Shown here: positions 40,486-49,752 of the stretch, in pieces
Layout: every line of letters starts with the position of its first letter
Numbering within the stretch: position 1 is the first letter of the stretch
Assembly (NCBI GenBank): GCA_038659295.1
Contig: JASNGC010000003.1
Coordinates: 124,001 to 188,000, forward strand
Source of the DNA: Enterocytospora artemiae
Lineage: Eukaryota > Microsporidia
DNA: 64,000 nucleotides
Direction of reading: 5' to 3'
Program-made: the position numbers and the translations under genes
Notes under the pieces: model-generated
The model's database searches: none
Seen by the model: the letters and a program-made list of their open reading frames with translations, nothing else
Told to the model about the DNA's origin: nothing

Positions 40486-41418
40486 ATGCCAGTGAACTCG
40501 AATAAAGAAAATTCTGGCAAAAAATGGACTGCAAATAGGAAAGACATCGATAAAGTCGATATTGAGATGGAAGAGAAATCTAATCGATGCAGGATACCCG
40601 ACGAAACTGGAAACAGAAGTAGAGTACACCAATTATCTGAAGATTACACCCTTTCAGAGAGCAATTATGATTCCGGAAATAGTTCTGAACATCACAGTTC
40701 CATGGAATATCACAGCTGTTACGATTCAAATATGCCTGATTGCAAAAGTAGCAGGAAAATAGAACATCTGAACTCAGCAGAATGTGAAAGCTGTAGCGAC
40801 GAGACTAAACAACTGCAGCATAGTGGGAAGATGGATGGACAAAAAACGGATACAGGAGAATCATGCCATGAAAATATGAATTTAACAGAATTGTATTCCG
40901 ATTCTTTTCCTATGCATCCAGAGTTAGCCCGAGAAAACTTGAGGATTCTGGCTTTAAAGGAGCTTGCACAAAATCCCCCAGATAGAAACGAAAGTATCTT
41001 CCCCATACCACCTGCTGAGTATGAGTTGGATAGAATCAATAAAAAGTTAGAGAACATTTGGTCGAAGCCATTTTCCTCAAAAGCGTACAAAAAGTTGGTG
41101 ATCAATGATACGGATTCTCAACCAATTCGTAGTAATGTTGTTAAAATAGAGTGCCCGGATACTACGAAAGTTAAGAGCTTCAATGATTTCGATGAGGGAA
41201 TATTCAAAGTTAATCCCTCGAATAAAAAGTACATTTGCCCTATAGAGGGATGCACTAAAGAATTTCCAAGCTTGAGCAGAATAAAGCGTCATTATATAAT
41301 TCATACTGACATAAAACCATTTAAGTGCAAAAATAGGGAGTGTGACAGGCGATTTAGCCGAAAAGACAACATGCTCCAACACTACAGAATGCATTGCCCC
41401 TTCAATGATGCCCATTGA
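40486..41418 (+). CDS. C2H2 zinc-finger transcription factor
   Basis: The first 240 residues are polar and probably disordered (Ser, Glu, Asn, His), with an LARENLRILALKELA helix. The C-terminus has two adjacent C2H2 fingers: CPIEGCTKEFPSLSRIKRHYIIH, linked by TDIKPFK, then CKNRECDRRFSRKDNMLQHYRMH. This is a canonical DNA-binding pair at the end of the protein. The target is unknown. The start is ATG 40486 after a GGGG run; the preceding GTG is rejected. Confidence 0.88.
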   Translation: MPVNSNKENSGKKWTANRKDIDKVDIEMEEKSNRCRIPDETGNRSRVHQLSEDYTLSESNYDSGNSSEHHSSMEYHSCYDSNMPDCKSSRKIEHLNSAECESCSDETKQLQHSGKMDGQKTDTGESCHENMNLTELYSDSFPMHPELARENLRILALKELAQNPPDRNESIFPIPPAEYELDRINKKLENIWSKPFSSKAYKKLVINDTDSQPIRSNVVKIECPDTTKVKSFNDFDEGIFKVNPSNKKYICPIEGCTKEFPSLSRIKRHYIIHTDIKPFKCKNRECDRRFSRKDNMLQHYRMHCPFNDAH

Positions 41419-42107
41419 GTCGTGACAAACCCAACTCTCCAGATACATTTATAGCAAGCTAAAGGTTCTTCAAAACATAGCTGCTAGAGAACCATTATCC
41501 AATGGCAAGTAAGGTGGTATTGAAGTCACAACCTTTTTAACAAAAATGCTGAGATACTATGGCCCATTTGTAATGGATCTCTGTCCGCAAGTACAGACAG
41601 TACTGTGCTGAGATCCCAAAGAATAAATCAATGTAAGATAAAGAGAACTATATTTCTTCACCATCTATTAAATTGTAAATTACGCTAATGCAGCCTAGTC
41701 ATTGATATTCTTTTTAGCCCATTGGCTGAACCTCCATTGGGGTGGGTTGTGGGTTTTCTACAAAATTTTTAAATTTATGAGTGTTAAAATCAAATGTCGT
41801 CATAAAAAATTTTGTTTCTATTGCAGTAACATAAATTAATCCTAAGAGGTTTGTTTTGATTTGGCTGGAATTATTACTTTGAAAGTTGTGAAGAAAGAGA
41901 TGTCGTTATAAGGTAAAGCGATGGGTGTAAAGATAAACTTTTATTACACGAAGCAAGGAATAGATATGAGTGCTTGTGATAATAAAGAATTGCTGAATGT
42001 CTAGGAGCTTGTTTTAAACTTGATATATTAGTTTTGGCCTGTTTATCACCAGTTGGGTTGGTTGATTTAATTCATAAATCTTTTTAAAAATTTTTTTCAC
42101 ACCCCAA
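41419..42107. other. Intergenic stretch with possible structured element
   Basis: About 690 bases without a coding ORF. Hairpin potential lies at 41509-41616 (separate entry). Near the end TTTTTAAAAATTTTTTT and CCCC (42102-42105) form the promoter-proximal region of uL1, resembling the AAATTT/CCC layout of microsporidian ribosomal protein genes. Confidence 0.5.
41509..41616 (+). ncRNA. Possible structured RNA (nested hairpins)
   Basis: GGATCTC (41575-41581) is complementary to GAGATCC (41610-41616), and inside it CTGTC pairs with GACAG. Upstream, AAGGT and ACCTT form a smaller hairpin around 41512-41536, and CCAT/ATGG another. No RNA family is recognised and the strand is not known. Confidence 0.2.
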
Positions 42108-42776
42108 ATGGCAGCCAAACTCGATGATAAGATGAAGATTGTGACTTTTATAGATGAGGAAAGATTGACGCCTGTGGTTGAACAGATAATTGCAAGTGTG
42201 CCGGAAGGTGTTTGTGAAACAGTTCAAGTTCAAATTAATACCAAAGGGTACGAAAATAGAAAGGATCCAAAGATGACGAAGGAGATCAGATTCCCAAACA
42301 TAATGAGAAAGAACCCAGAAACAGTTGCTATAGGAAACGAGGCAGCGAAAGCTGTGGCAGATGAAAACAATATTCCATTTGCACTCATTTCTGATTATGA
42401 AGGACAAACTGACTTGCAGAAGAAAAAGAGAGAGCAGTTTATGGCCAAGTACAAGTACTTTATACTTTGTCCCGGATACAATAAGGCATTTAATTTGAAG
42501 GAGATTCTTATGAAAAAGAAGACGCACTTTATGTGTGCAGCTCCAGAACAGCTCGTGAGAGTTTTTGACGAGTGTAGGTATACCTACAAGCTTAAGATTA
42601 AGGATTGGTTTGCAGTCTCATTCCCAGTTGGCCATACAAACATGACAGTCTCCCAAATAGTAGAGAATATGAGGTATGGTATCCAGCTCCTTGCAGATAA
42701 CTTAAAAAAAGGACCATTGAACTATAAGGATTGCTTTGTTAAGAGAACTACTGGGGAGAAGATTAAGTTATACTAA
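42108..42776 (+). CDS. RPL10A: 60S ribosomal protein uL1 (L10a)
   Basis: uL1 forms the L1 stalk of the large ribosomal subunit and helps release E-site tRNA. At 222 residues, close to the usual 217, it shows the family's KDPKMTKEIRFPN, GNEAAKAVADENNIPF, KYKYFILCPGYNKAF and the C-terminal FAVSFPVGHTNMTVSQIVENM block. The N-terminal start is supported by CCCC at 42102-42105 after an A/T run typical of ribosomal genes. No intron is needed. Confidence 0.97.
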   Translation: MAAKLDDKMKIVTFIDEERLTPVVEQIIASVPEGVCETVQVQINTKGYENRKDPKMTKEIRFPNIMRKNPETVAIGNEAAKAVADENNIPFALISDYEGQTDLQKKKREQFMAKYKYFILCPGYNKAFNLKEILMKKKTHFMCAAPEQLVRVFDECRYTYKLKIKDWFAVSFPVGHTNMTVSQIVENMRYGIQLLADNLKKGPLNYKDCFVKRTTGEKIKLY

Positions 42777-43039
42777 TTAAATCAGTTTAGAAGATGGGAA
42801 TTGCCATTGTAATTGGGTGGTGACTTTTAAAATCTTATAAAGTAATATGAGTTCGGTTTCACTAGGGTTTTTTAATATTGTGTATATTTCTGGCATATTA
42901 CTTAAGATAATTTTTATCACACGGATACTTTATTCTAGTTCAGTAGCAAATTAATCATCGGATGTCATCGTTGCATAGGTTGAATCAGAAGACCACGATT
43001 TGATCAATAACAATGTACAGAAAACCCTGTAATATTTTA

Positions 43040-43819
43040 CTATTTTTTATCTGCTATCACTGCTTCAAAATGATCTGGGCTATACAGTATATTGATGCAT
43101 ATACCTTTATCCATACCATATTCACAAACCATTGTACATTTCTTTGTATTCTGCAAATCTTCTGTAGCTTCGACATTATTTGGGTTTCTAATCTCTTTTG
43201 GGGAATTTCTTTGATTTAAATGGGATATTTCCTGTAGAGAGTCATCATTAACAGTTATGTCCGATTCTCTGTCTTTAACTTCACCGGCTACTTGTATGAT
43301 TCGTATTCCACATTTCAATACCTCGCTTAAGAGTGCTATTTCAAACTCGCCAGCTCTTCTTCCAAATACATCGATATTTTCCCGAATATATTCATCTACA
43401 TTGTTTAATACGAATTCCGAATACGTTGCTTTGTGAGTTCTAAGATAATCAGCTATTGAAAGTCTAAGAAGACCGATTAAGTCGTTTGAACAATTGGATA
43501 ATAAAAAATGATGGAAGGTACTGTGACCGTACACTGAATCAGCCACATTACAAGTGGTGCTATCATGATGGCCGCTCTTTAATACTTCTAGATGCTCTCT
43601 AATGTTTTCAATATAACATTCATAAACAATTTTATAATCCTCACTGCAATTAAATGAATAATTTAATAGGTTATGCATAAGAGTAGGATTTGAGCACAGG
43701 TGAGTTGCAATGGAGGTGTATAGGCAATTTCCATCGCGGGGAGCAGGATATATTGAATAAGAAGTTTCAGCATACTTACACCTAGATTTAAGGGAGTCCC
43801 TACTATTGTGACACGTCAT
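43040..43819 (-). CDS. OTU-family cysteine protease (deubiquitinase)
   Basis: OTU proteases remove ubiquitin from proteins. The N-terminal active-site loop is PRDGNCLYTSIATHL, giving the D-x-x-C pair near residue 30, followed by the helical core, VLNNVDEYIREN and EFEIALLSEVLKCGIRIIQV, which corresponds to the family's hydrophobic sheet. The catalytic His is probably in YSPDHFEAVI at the C-terminus. A Ser/Asn/Glu insert lies before it. At 259 aa it resembles Otu1/OTUD-type enzymes. A CCC run lies near the ATG. Confidence 0.88.
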   Translation of the reverse strand: MTCHNSRDSLKSRCKYAETSYSIYPAPRDGNCLYTSIATHLCSNPTLMHNLLNYSFNCSEDYKIVYECYIENIREHLEVLKSGHHDSTTCNVADSVYGHSTFHHFLLSNCSNDLIGLLRLSIADYLRTHKATYSEFVLNNVDEYIRENIDVFGRRAGEFEIALLSEVLKCGIRIIQVAGEVKDRESDITVNDDSLQEISHLNQRNSPKEIRNPNNVEATEDLQNTKKCTMVCEYGMDKGICINILYSPDHFEAVIADKK

Positions 43820-43985
43820 ACTGGGTGCAAATACTATATCTAATTATTCTTTATTTATAGACATGTCAAAAAACATAGATTTAAAATTTTAAGGAAGAAG
43901 TTAGAGAATTAAATCAAAGACTCAGGTTAGTTGTTGTGTATGAGATCTCTCATATTAAATGTTAGATGTGAATAGTAGTAACACC

Positions 43986-44095
43986 TGAATTTTCAATAAA
44001 TTTCTCTATGAGCAGCCGACATACTTTCATACATTTTCACCACTCAGAACCCAATCCAGCTTGTTCATTTTTCAGAGCTTTCATAAAAACTTCTT
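43986..44095 (-). pseudogene. Decayed copy of a RAD16 helicase segment
   Basis: About 75-110 bases match the RAD16 gene 1.45 kb away on the same strand. The segment [17 protein letters not shown] of the intact gene has a counterpart in which Arg becomes a TGA stop and VKIYGNMS reads VKMYESMS. A region equal to EFNENPDIT reads KFIENSGVT after an in-frame deletion of about six codons. Most mismatches are transitions. It has no start and cannot encode a helicase. Confidence 0.65.
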
Positions 44096-44153
44096 TTATT
44101 ACCAAACAATTAAATCTAAGTACTTTTTTATTGATTGTGATGATCAAAAATCA

Positions 44154-44609
44154 TTAAGGAAAGTGTATTGAACCATCTCTAATGTGCTTACTTGCAATAT
44201 CATGTGCCCTCCTTTGAGCAAGGTAATAAACCCAGCCACTACCACCTAAGAACATCACAGTTCCCATAATAACAGCGTATGTGGAACTCAAAAATAAAAA
44301 TGGGAAAATGGACATAGTAAGCACACCTAATATAAGACATGTATATCGTTTCCCAGGAAATTTGGTATCTTTCTTATGTACTGGTAGACATTTCATGATT
44401 ACCACAGATAAAGCGATTGTAATAATCATGAATACTAGTACCACCTTATGTTGATACAGAGATTGCATGATTATGTCGAAATAAGAGGTTTTTTTGTCAT
44501 CAAGAGTGAGAGAAGAGGCTTCATCAGGAGGTTTGGTATTATCATGAGGAGAAGAGGCTTCACCAGATGGAGTTTTCTTTACCATGATATCCCTCCTCAA
44601 AAATATCAT
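44154..44609 (-). CDS. Small membrane protein with three spans, family unknown
   Basis: Up to 151 residues: a polar Lys/Ser-rich N-terminus, then three hydrophobic segments (VVLVFMIITIALSVVIM, YTCLILGVLTMSIFPFLFL, AVIMGTVMFLGGSGWVYYL) and a short basic tail. The start could be ATG 44609 or ATG 44585, the latter preceded by a GGG run. It lies between a decayed RAD16 copy and intact RAD16. No family is recognised. Confidence 0.68.
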   Translation of the reverse strand: MIFLRRDIMVKKTPSGEASSPHDNTKPPDEASSLTLDDKKTSYFDIIMQSLYQHKVVLVFMIITIALSVVIMKCLPVHKKDTKFPGKRYTCLILGVLTMSIFPFLFLSSTYAVIMGTVMFLGGSGWVYYLAQRRAHDIASKHIRDGSIHFP

Positions 44610-45111
44610 ATTTATTATGGACTAATATTCTATGTAAGGAAATATAAAAATAGTAAATTATATCATAATAAACTTCTTTGTAAATGAAATATTGTATCAT
44701 TCCATAATCACACAGCTCTGGTATATTGTCAAGATATAACCCAATTGGTTTTAAATCTTCTAACTCTACGAGCATCTTATGTATTATTTTTCCGATACTG
44801 ATATGAATAATCATTTATTAATTCAGAACGCACACAATTTGTTTGAACAGCAAGTGGAGACTTATATTTCCAATATTTCTCGAATAAACATCTCAGAGAC
44901 AGTTAGAAAATGGGAAGATGATTTTTCACATCAAATATCAGATGTAAATAGTAATAATGGTATTACTAATATTAGCATATTAAAATCTGTTTAATATATT
45001 GTCTACTGTAAAATCCTTAACCCAGTCATTATCTGATTGATAAAATACTGTCCCGACTGTCATTTTGATATGCCGGTGTGTATACAGAGGTTATACCTAA
45101 TTGTGGTATTA
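44610..45111. other. Intergenic stretch with a diverged repeat
   Basis: Holds two opposed weak ORFs (plus 44779-44994, minus 44560-44814) without domains or a CCC motif. About 40 bases near 44922-44961 resemble 43951-43990, mostly differing by transitions, so this looks like part of an old duplication downstream of RAD16. I do not call a gene here. Confidence 0.5.
44922..44961 (+). repeat. Diverged direct repeat (copy of 43951-43990)
   Basis: CACATCAAATATCAGATG and following bases align with CATATTAAATGTTAGATG near 43951, about 32 positions with around eight mismatches that are nearly all transitions. The other copy lies next to the decayed RAD16 segment. Confidence 0.45.
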
Positions 45112-47604
45112 TCAGTTAAACAGAAACATCAGGTCATCGGGTGTTAGTCTTTGTAACGCATCATGGTCATTGTCCACGGTACTTTCAAACAATGCCCTCT
45201 TCTTTTGCTGTAATGCCAGTATTCTAGATTCGATTGAATTCTCAATAATAATTCGGTAGATTTTTATGGGTCTGAATTGTCCAATCCTGTGGATCCTATC
45301 CATGGCTTGCTCCTCAACAGCTGGATTCCACCACAGATCCATCAGAAAGACTTGTTCTGCTGCTGTTAGATTTAGAGCTACACCACCGGCCTTTAGAGAA
45401 ATTAAGAAAATGGTAATGTCTGGATTTTCATTGAACTCCTTTATGGCTGCAGCTCTTTGGGTAACCGACATATTTCCATATATTTTCACCACTCTGAATC
45501 CGGCTCTTTCTAGCCTCCATCTTAAAATTTCCAAAAATTGGGTGAACTGTGAAAACACAATAGATTTTGGTGAAGACCTTGGAGAAAGCTGCTGAGGGTC
45601 ATTTTCATTGGTTGTTTCTTTTCTGTTTTTCGTTGAATACAGGATTTCTATGAGCTTTTCAATTTTTGTGGAGGTAACCCAATTGGCAGTTCCCAAATTA
45701 CTTCCTGTGCCATTCTCTATGTAGTTAAAATCAATTGTTAATGGAATTTTACACACTGGACAGATGGTAACATTGGGGACTGAGTTCTGGACATCACATT
45801 TGCCAGAACGAATGAAGAGCTCTTCTGCCTCCTTCATACAGAAATAGTGGTTACATTTGGACTTCACCGGATTTTCTGCTTCTTCATTACAAATTCCACA
45901 GATGAATGCTGTACGCTCACTCTTAGGAATTAGTAGGTATGGATGATTAACTGCCATTCTCATTTTGTTTAATAAATCGAAGATGTGGACATAATTCAAA
46001 CTATTGACATCCATCTTCTGAACATACCTGTTAAATTCCATCTTTGTATCTGTATACAGCGAGGTGTAGAATTCGTTCTCTTCCGGGCTAAAGATGCACT
46101 TTTTAATATAAACCACCTTGGAAGGTAGGCCCAATTCCTCTTCCAAGCCTAACTTTGTGCGACGGAGAATGATTTTATTGGTTAGAAGCTGCAGCTTGTT
46201 AAAGACTTCCACTGAATATTCAGTATGGCCAAAATCCTTTATTGGAGTTGAGATATTTCGATTCCACCATCCAAAATGGGATGAAGCTGAATGGCCACAC
46301 TTACAACGATAACCGCCAAGAAGAGTGGCAGTATTGTTGTTTGAAGGCCCATTAATCCTCATGGCATTGTCACTGCTGTTTATAGTAGAGCTGTTGTCTA
46401 CTTCGTGCCTTCTCAGCCAGCTGTTGCTTTTACAGTTACACTTCTTACAAAAGTAGTATCCATGTGGATCTATGTTGAGAAATCTCAATAGCGACAGCAG
46501 ATCGTTTACCCTATTTTGTAAGGGTGTGCCTGTTAAAGCCCATCTCTTCTGTGCCCTTAAAGCACATACAGCCTTGCTCGTGCTGGTAGATGCATCCTTT
46601 ATGCAATGAGCCTCATCAAGAATAACCCTGTAAAAATCCATCCCATGTAATTTGCTTGTTTTTCTACGATATTGGCTCTCAAGAGTCCCATAGGTGGTTA
46701 TATATAGCTTGTGAAGGGTCAAACTATCTTTTGTAAGGCTAACTCCGTTTGTGTCTCTGGAAACTTTCAAGTCACATTCATTCTTAGTGAAAGCCACTGG
46801 GTCATTGCTATTTATCTTACAACTATTGCTTTCATAAACATCCGGATTCAAAGCATATGCCCTCCCAGTAGAATTCGACTTAATCTTTGTAGAGTGGCAA
46901 TTTATTATTTCAAAATGAATAGGGAAATGATTTTCAATCTCTGAAACCCATTGGGCCAGTGCTACAGCAGGAACAACAACTAAATTCAACCGATCGGGAG
47001 GTTCACCCAGAATTAGTGAAAGAATTTGAATGGTTTTGCCCAAACCCATTTCATCTGCAAGTATTCCACCAGAAACATAGGAGTTCTCTCTATTTCTCAT
47101 CCATTCAACTCCATATCTCTGATGTTTCATAAGAACTGGGATTGATTTGTGTCCAAGGAGGGAATTTCTCCCTTCTTTACTTGAGCTATCAATTGGTTCC
47201 TCAAAATCAACTGTACAAACCTTGGATTCCAGATCTGACAACTCAGAGTGTATTTTATAAATTCCATGATCCTCAGACTTTCTCTTGTTAATTTTCTTTA
47301 CCTCTGAAGCTGTCGGAGTTCTTAATTTCTTTAGAGGAGGATCTCCATTTTTATATATGGAAATATCAGAGCGTGGATCAATTCTATACTGAAGAAGATA
47401 TTCTATGGAATCATCCATAAGAATTCCAGTATTATTACTTTCCTTATTTATGGCCATATCTTCAATATCATAATTTCCATTCATATTATTCTCAGAAATA
47501 CTGTGCATATGGGAATTTTCATTTTCGATACATTTGTCTTTCTTCTTATACTTTGAAGGATCTGTGGTCTTTCTGGAGATTTTTACACAAAACTTTTTTG
47601 ACAT
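45112..47604 (-). CDS. RAD16: RAD16-like Snf2/RING ATPase (nucleotide excision repair)
   Basis: Rad16-type proteins are Snf2 translocases with an inserted RING finger that act in global-genome nucleotide excision repair. The ATPase blocks are [18 protein letters not shown] (motif I), LDEAHCIKD (DEAH) and [13 protein letters not shown], and helicase-C has [27 protein letters not shown] and DRIHRIGQ. The RING is [21 protein letters not shown] ... CPVCKIPL. A Cys-rich CKKCNCK/CKCGH stretch near residue 387-440 is an additional insert, as in yeast Rad16. CCCC precedes the ATG. At 830 aa it is near yeast (790). Confidence 0.93.
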   Translation of the reverse strand: MSKKFCVKISRKTTDPSKYKKKDKCIENENSHMHSISENNMNGNYDIEDMAINKESNNTGILMDDSIEYLLQYRIDPRSDISIYKNGDPPLKKLRTPTASEVKKINKRKSEDHGIYKIHSELSDLESKVCTVDFEEPIDSSSKEGRNSLLGHKSIPVLMKHQRYGVEWMRNRENSYVSGGILADEMGLGKTIQILSLILGEPPDRLNLVVVPAVALAQWVSEIENHFPIHFEIINCHSTKIKSNSTGRAYALNPDVYESNSCKINSNDPVAFTKNECDLKVSRDTNGVSLTKDSLTLHKLYITTYGTLESQYRRKTSKLHGMDFYRVILDEAHCIKDASTSTSKAVCALRAQKRWALTGTPLQNRVNDLLSLLRFLNIDPHGYYFCKKCNCKSNSWLRRHEVDNSSTINSSDNAMRINGPSNNNTATLLGGYRCKCGHSASSHFGWWNRNISTPIKDFGHTEYSVEVFNKLQLLTNKIILRRTKLGLEEELGLPSKVVYIKKCIFSPEENEFYTSLYTDTKMEFNRYVQKMDVNSLNYVHIFDLLNKMRMAVNHPYLLIPKSERTAFICGICNEEAENPVKSKCNHYFCMKEAEELFIRSGKCDVQNSVPNVTICPVCKIPLTIDFNYIENGTGSNLGTANWVTSTKIEKLIEILYSTKNRKETTNENDPQQLSPRSSPKSIVFSQFTQFLEILRWRLERAGFRVVKIYGNMSVTQRAAAIKEFNENPDITIFLISLKAGGVALNLTAAEQVFLMDLWWNPAVEEQAMDRIHRIGQFRPIKIYRIIIENSIESRILALQQKKRALFESTVDNDHDALQRLTPDDLMFLFN

Positions 47605-47717
47605 TCTGGGGAGAGAACTAGATGAGTAAAATGTTATGTGGCTGATCTAAACTTATAATCAAGTTCTGGCACCATATGTTGTAAAAAAGAAAATCAAAGC
47701 ATTTTCATAGCCCTTGA

Positions 47718-48545
47718 ATGATTCCCATCGACAGATCCACGAATGATAGGTTTTACAGATATAAGATGCCAGAATTGGCAGTTTCATTTGAATCAAACAA
47801 AACGGTTCTGAAAAATCTCAATACAATATCGAGATCACTCTTCAGAGATCCAAATCACATTTTGAAATTTATGGGAAATGTTTTAGGTTGTACGCAGATT
47901 ACAAATTCCGGGAAAAACGACAAAATCAGCGAGAAGTTTGTGTTAAATGGAAATTTCGAGGACATGAAGCTCCAATCTGTATTGTACGACTTTATAGATA
48001 TCTTTGTGCTCTGCAGAGAATGCAGAAATCCAGAAACAAAATTTGTGGTTGTTGGTGGAATTCTCAAAAGATTGTGCAATGGATGTGGTTCTGTTTTTAA
48101 TCAGGAACCAAATAAACTTAACTCCATACTTATCAAAGATATTGGAAATACAGTTTTTGAAGACAAAAACTATGAGGCTAGACAGACATTTGAGGATAAA
48201 GGTAGCATCTGTTCGAACAGATTTTCAACGAATGTTCCTATTGGTGAATCTCAAGATATTGTTCAGGATCAAATTCCTGCAAGGTTTGTAAAGGCATCAG
48301 AATTAAAATCCCAGGAGGAATTCCTTGGAAATTTCAACATCGGAGATATTTTGAGCAAGGTCGAGGAAATGCTGGAAAGATTTGGGAAAGAAGAGAAAAT
48401 AGAAAATTATTTAAAGGCTTTGGTGGAGATGGGATACCCAATTGAGGACATTGAGGAATACTTTGAAGCACCACGTAAAGGTAAGAAAAGACATCCATTA
48501 GTCAAAAAGGGAGCAAATTATTTTCTCACGAATTTTGGTATATAA
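47718..48545 (+). CDS. TIF5: Translation initiation factor eIF5, short form
   Basis: eIF5 is the GAP for eIF2 during start-codon selection. The N-terminal domain matches closely: IPIDRSTNDRFYRYKMPEL, in which the catalytic Arg (Arg15 of yeast) is kept in the DRSTNDRF context, FFGCELG-type FMGNVLGCTQI, and the zinc ribbon CRECRNPET ... CNGCG. The C-terminal part is only about 120 residues and ends KGANYFLTNFGI. I do not see the acidic/aromatic boxes of the normal W2 domain. At 275 aa it is shorter than the 405-431 usual. CCC precedes the ATG. Confidence 0.9.
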   Translation: MIPIDRSTNDRFYRYKMPELAVSFESNKTVLKNLNTISRSLFRDPNHILKFMGNVLGCTQITNSGKNDKISEKFVLNGNFEDMKLQSVLYDFIDIFVLCRECRNPETKFVVVGGILKRLCNGCGSVFNQEPNKLNSILIKDIGNTVFEDKNYEARQTFEDKGSICSNRFSTNVPIGESQDIVQDQIPARFVKASELKSQEEFLGNFNIGDILSKVEEMLERFGKEEKIENYLKALVEMGYPIEDIEEYFEAPRKGKKRHPLVKKGANYFLTNFGI

Positions 48546-48756
48546 ATTACTTTGAAAGACTTTTGTGAATCATGATAGCATATCCTGCTTGAATAGGCAC
48601 TCGTTTATCAATCCATTGTGTTTTATTTTTATTGTCGGAGCTTTTGATGTTATAATCAATGAACCAAAACTCCATTATAACTTGGATAGCATTGTATTAA
48701 CCAACACCACTCAAGCGTTTACTACAAAACTTGTTCTAAAACTTTTCAAATTTTGT

Positions 48757-48760
48757 TCCC
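48757..48760 (+). promoter_or_regulatory. CCC motif deciding the ABCG fragment start
   Basis: TTGTTCCCCA lies directly before the ATG at 48763, whereas the upstream frame opens only with a GTG. The first ATG is therefore chosen. Confidence 0.5.
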
Positions 48761-48762
48761 CA

Positions 48763-49395
48763 ATGAAAGCCGAAGAGTTGCAGGCGGAGATTACATGGAG
48801 AAATATACTTTTGACAACACCAAAAGGAAAGCAGCTTCTGAATAACATAAGTGGCCAAATCAATCCCGGGACAATGACAGCTCTTATGGGATCCAGTGGT
48901 GCAGGAAAGACCACATTGATGAATGTTTTGTCTGGGAGGAATATGGATGGGCTAAGTTTGAATGGAGATATCCTGTTGAATGGAAGCAATAGAGATCCGG
49001 AGTCATGGCCACGAATTATGTCGTATGTGAATCAGAGTTTTGAATCGTATGAATTACAGACTGTTTTCGAGACCCTATCTTTTGCATGCATCGAGAAGGG
49101 TCTTGCGGATGAAGAAACACACAGCCGAACCAACGAATTACTAAGTTTATTGGGTCTGACCAATTCGAGAAGCACACATGTGAGCCAGTTGAGTGGAGAG
49201 GAGAGAATACGCTTAAGTGTGGGGTTGGAATTAATTGGGAATCCGCCTCTTATATTCCTGGATGAGCCAACTAGTGGTCTGGACTCTTTTAATGCAATCA
49301 ACATTCTGGAGTTATTGAAAAAGACATGGTTTCATCATAGCGAAATATATGTAAAGAGCTTATTTTTCACCCTGTTTTTCAATGCTTCTTCTTAA
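48763..49395 (+). pseudogene. Truncated ABCG-type ABC transporter ATPase domain
   Basis: ABCG half-transporters have an N-terminal ATPase followed by six membrane spans. Here the ATPase shows GSSGAGKTTLMNVL (Walker A), LSGEERIRLSVGLEL (a diverged signature) and FLDEPTSGLDSFNA (Walker B/D-loop). The reading then passes within about 30 residues into an unrelated tail and stops. The H-loop and the entire membrane domain are missing. It overlaps the following MscS-like fragment by 14 bases. Probably a decayed gene; an independent ATPase subunit is unlikely. Confidence 0.75.
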
Positions 49396-49636
49396 TATTT
49401 TAAGTAATAGTAAGCCAGAAGTTACCAAGGCACTGTCACAAAAATTGTACAAAAGCGCCATTGTGATGTTTTCTGCACCATTTAAGAGAGGAGAACGTAT
49501 TTCTATAGACAACTATACCGGGGTTGTCCAAAACATGAATATTTGGTATTTACAAATAAAAAACAGCAGAAGAAATATTTTTATTCCAACATCATATGTT
49601 TACGATAAAATAGTGGAAGTTGATGCAAAGTTGTAG
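49382..49636 (+). pseudogene. Fragment of an MscS-family mechanosensitive channel
   Basis: A short ORF of 84 residues matches the beta domain of MscS channels: PFKRGERISIDNYTGVVQNM (family PFDVGDRIEVDGYTGTVxEI) then NIFIPTSYVYDKIVEV (family V-x-IPNS). The membrane helices that should precede it are missing except for a short piece (LYKSAIVMF). Microsporidia are known to carry MscS genes, some of bacterial origin. Start ATG 49382 has a CCC about ten bases upstream. A functional product is unlikely, though a truncated expressed gene cannot be excluded. Confidence 0.65.
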
Positions 49637-49752
49637 GAAAGTGTTAGGATGTGTGAAAAATATGATCAAGATTCGTATTTTCAATGAAAGTCAGGTAAGT
49701 TTTAATAAAACCATAATCATATTTATACGGCTGTTATAAATCTACTATTTTT

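Noticed and set aside
42084..42527. 147-residue minus ORF over the uL1 gene
   Set aside because: Antisense shadow of a strongly conserved ribosomal protein gene.
44560..44994. Two opposed ORFs (minus 44560-44814, plus 44779-44994)
   Set aside because: No start motif or domain; part of the region is a decayed repeat, so coding is unlikely.
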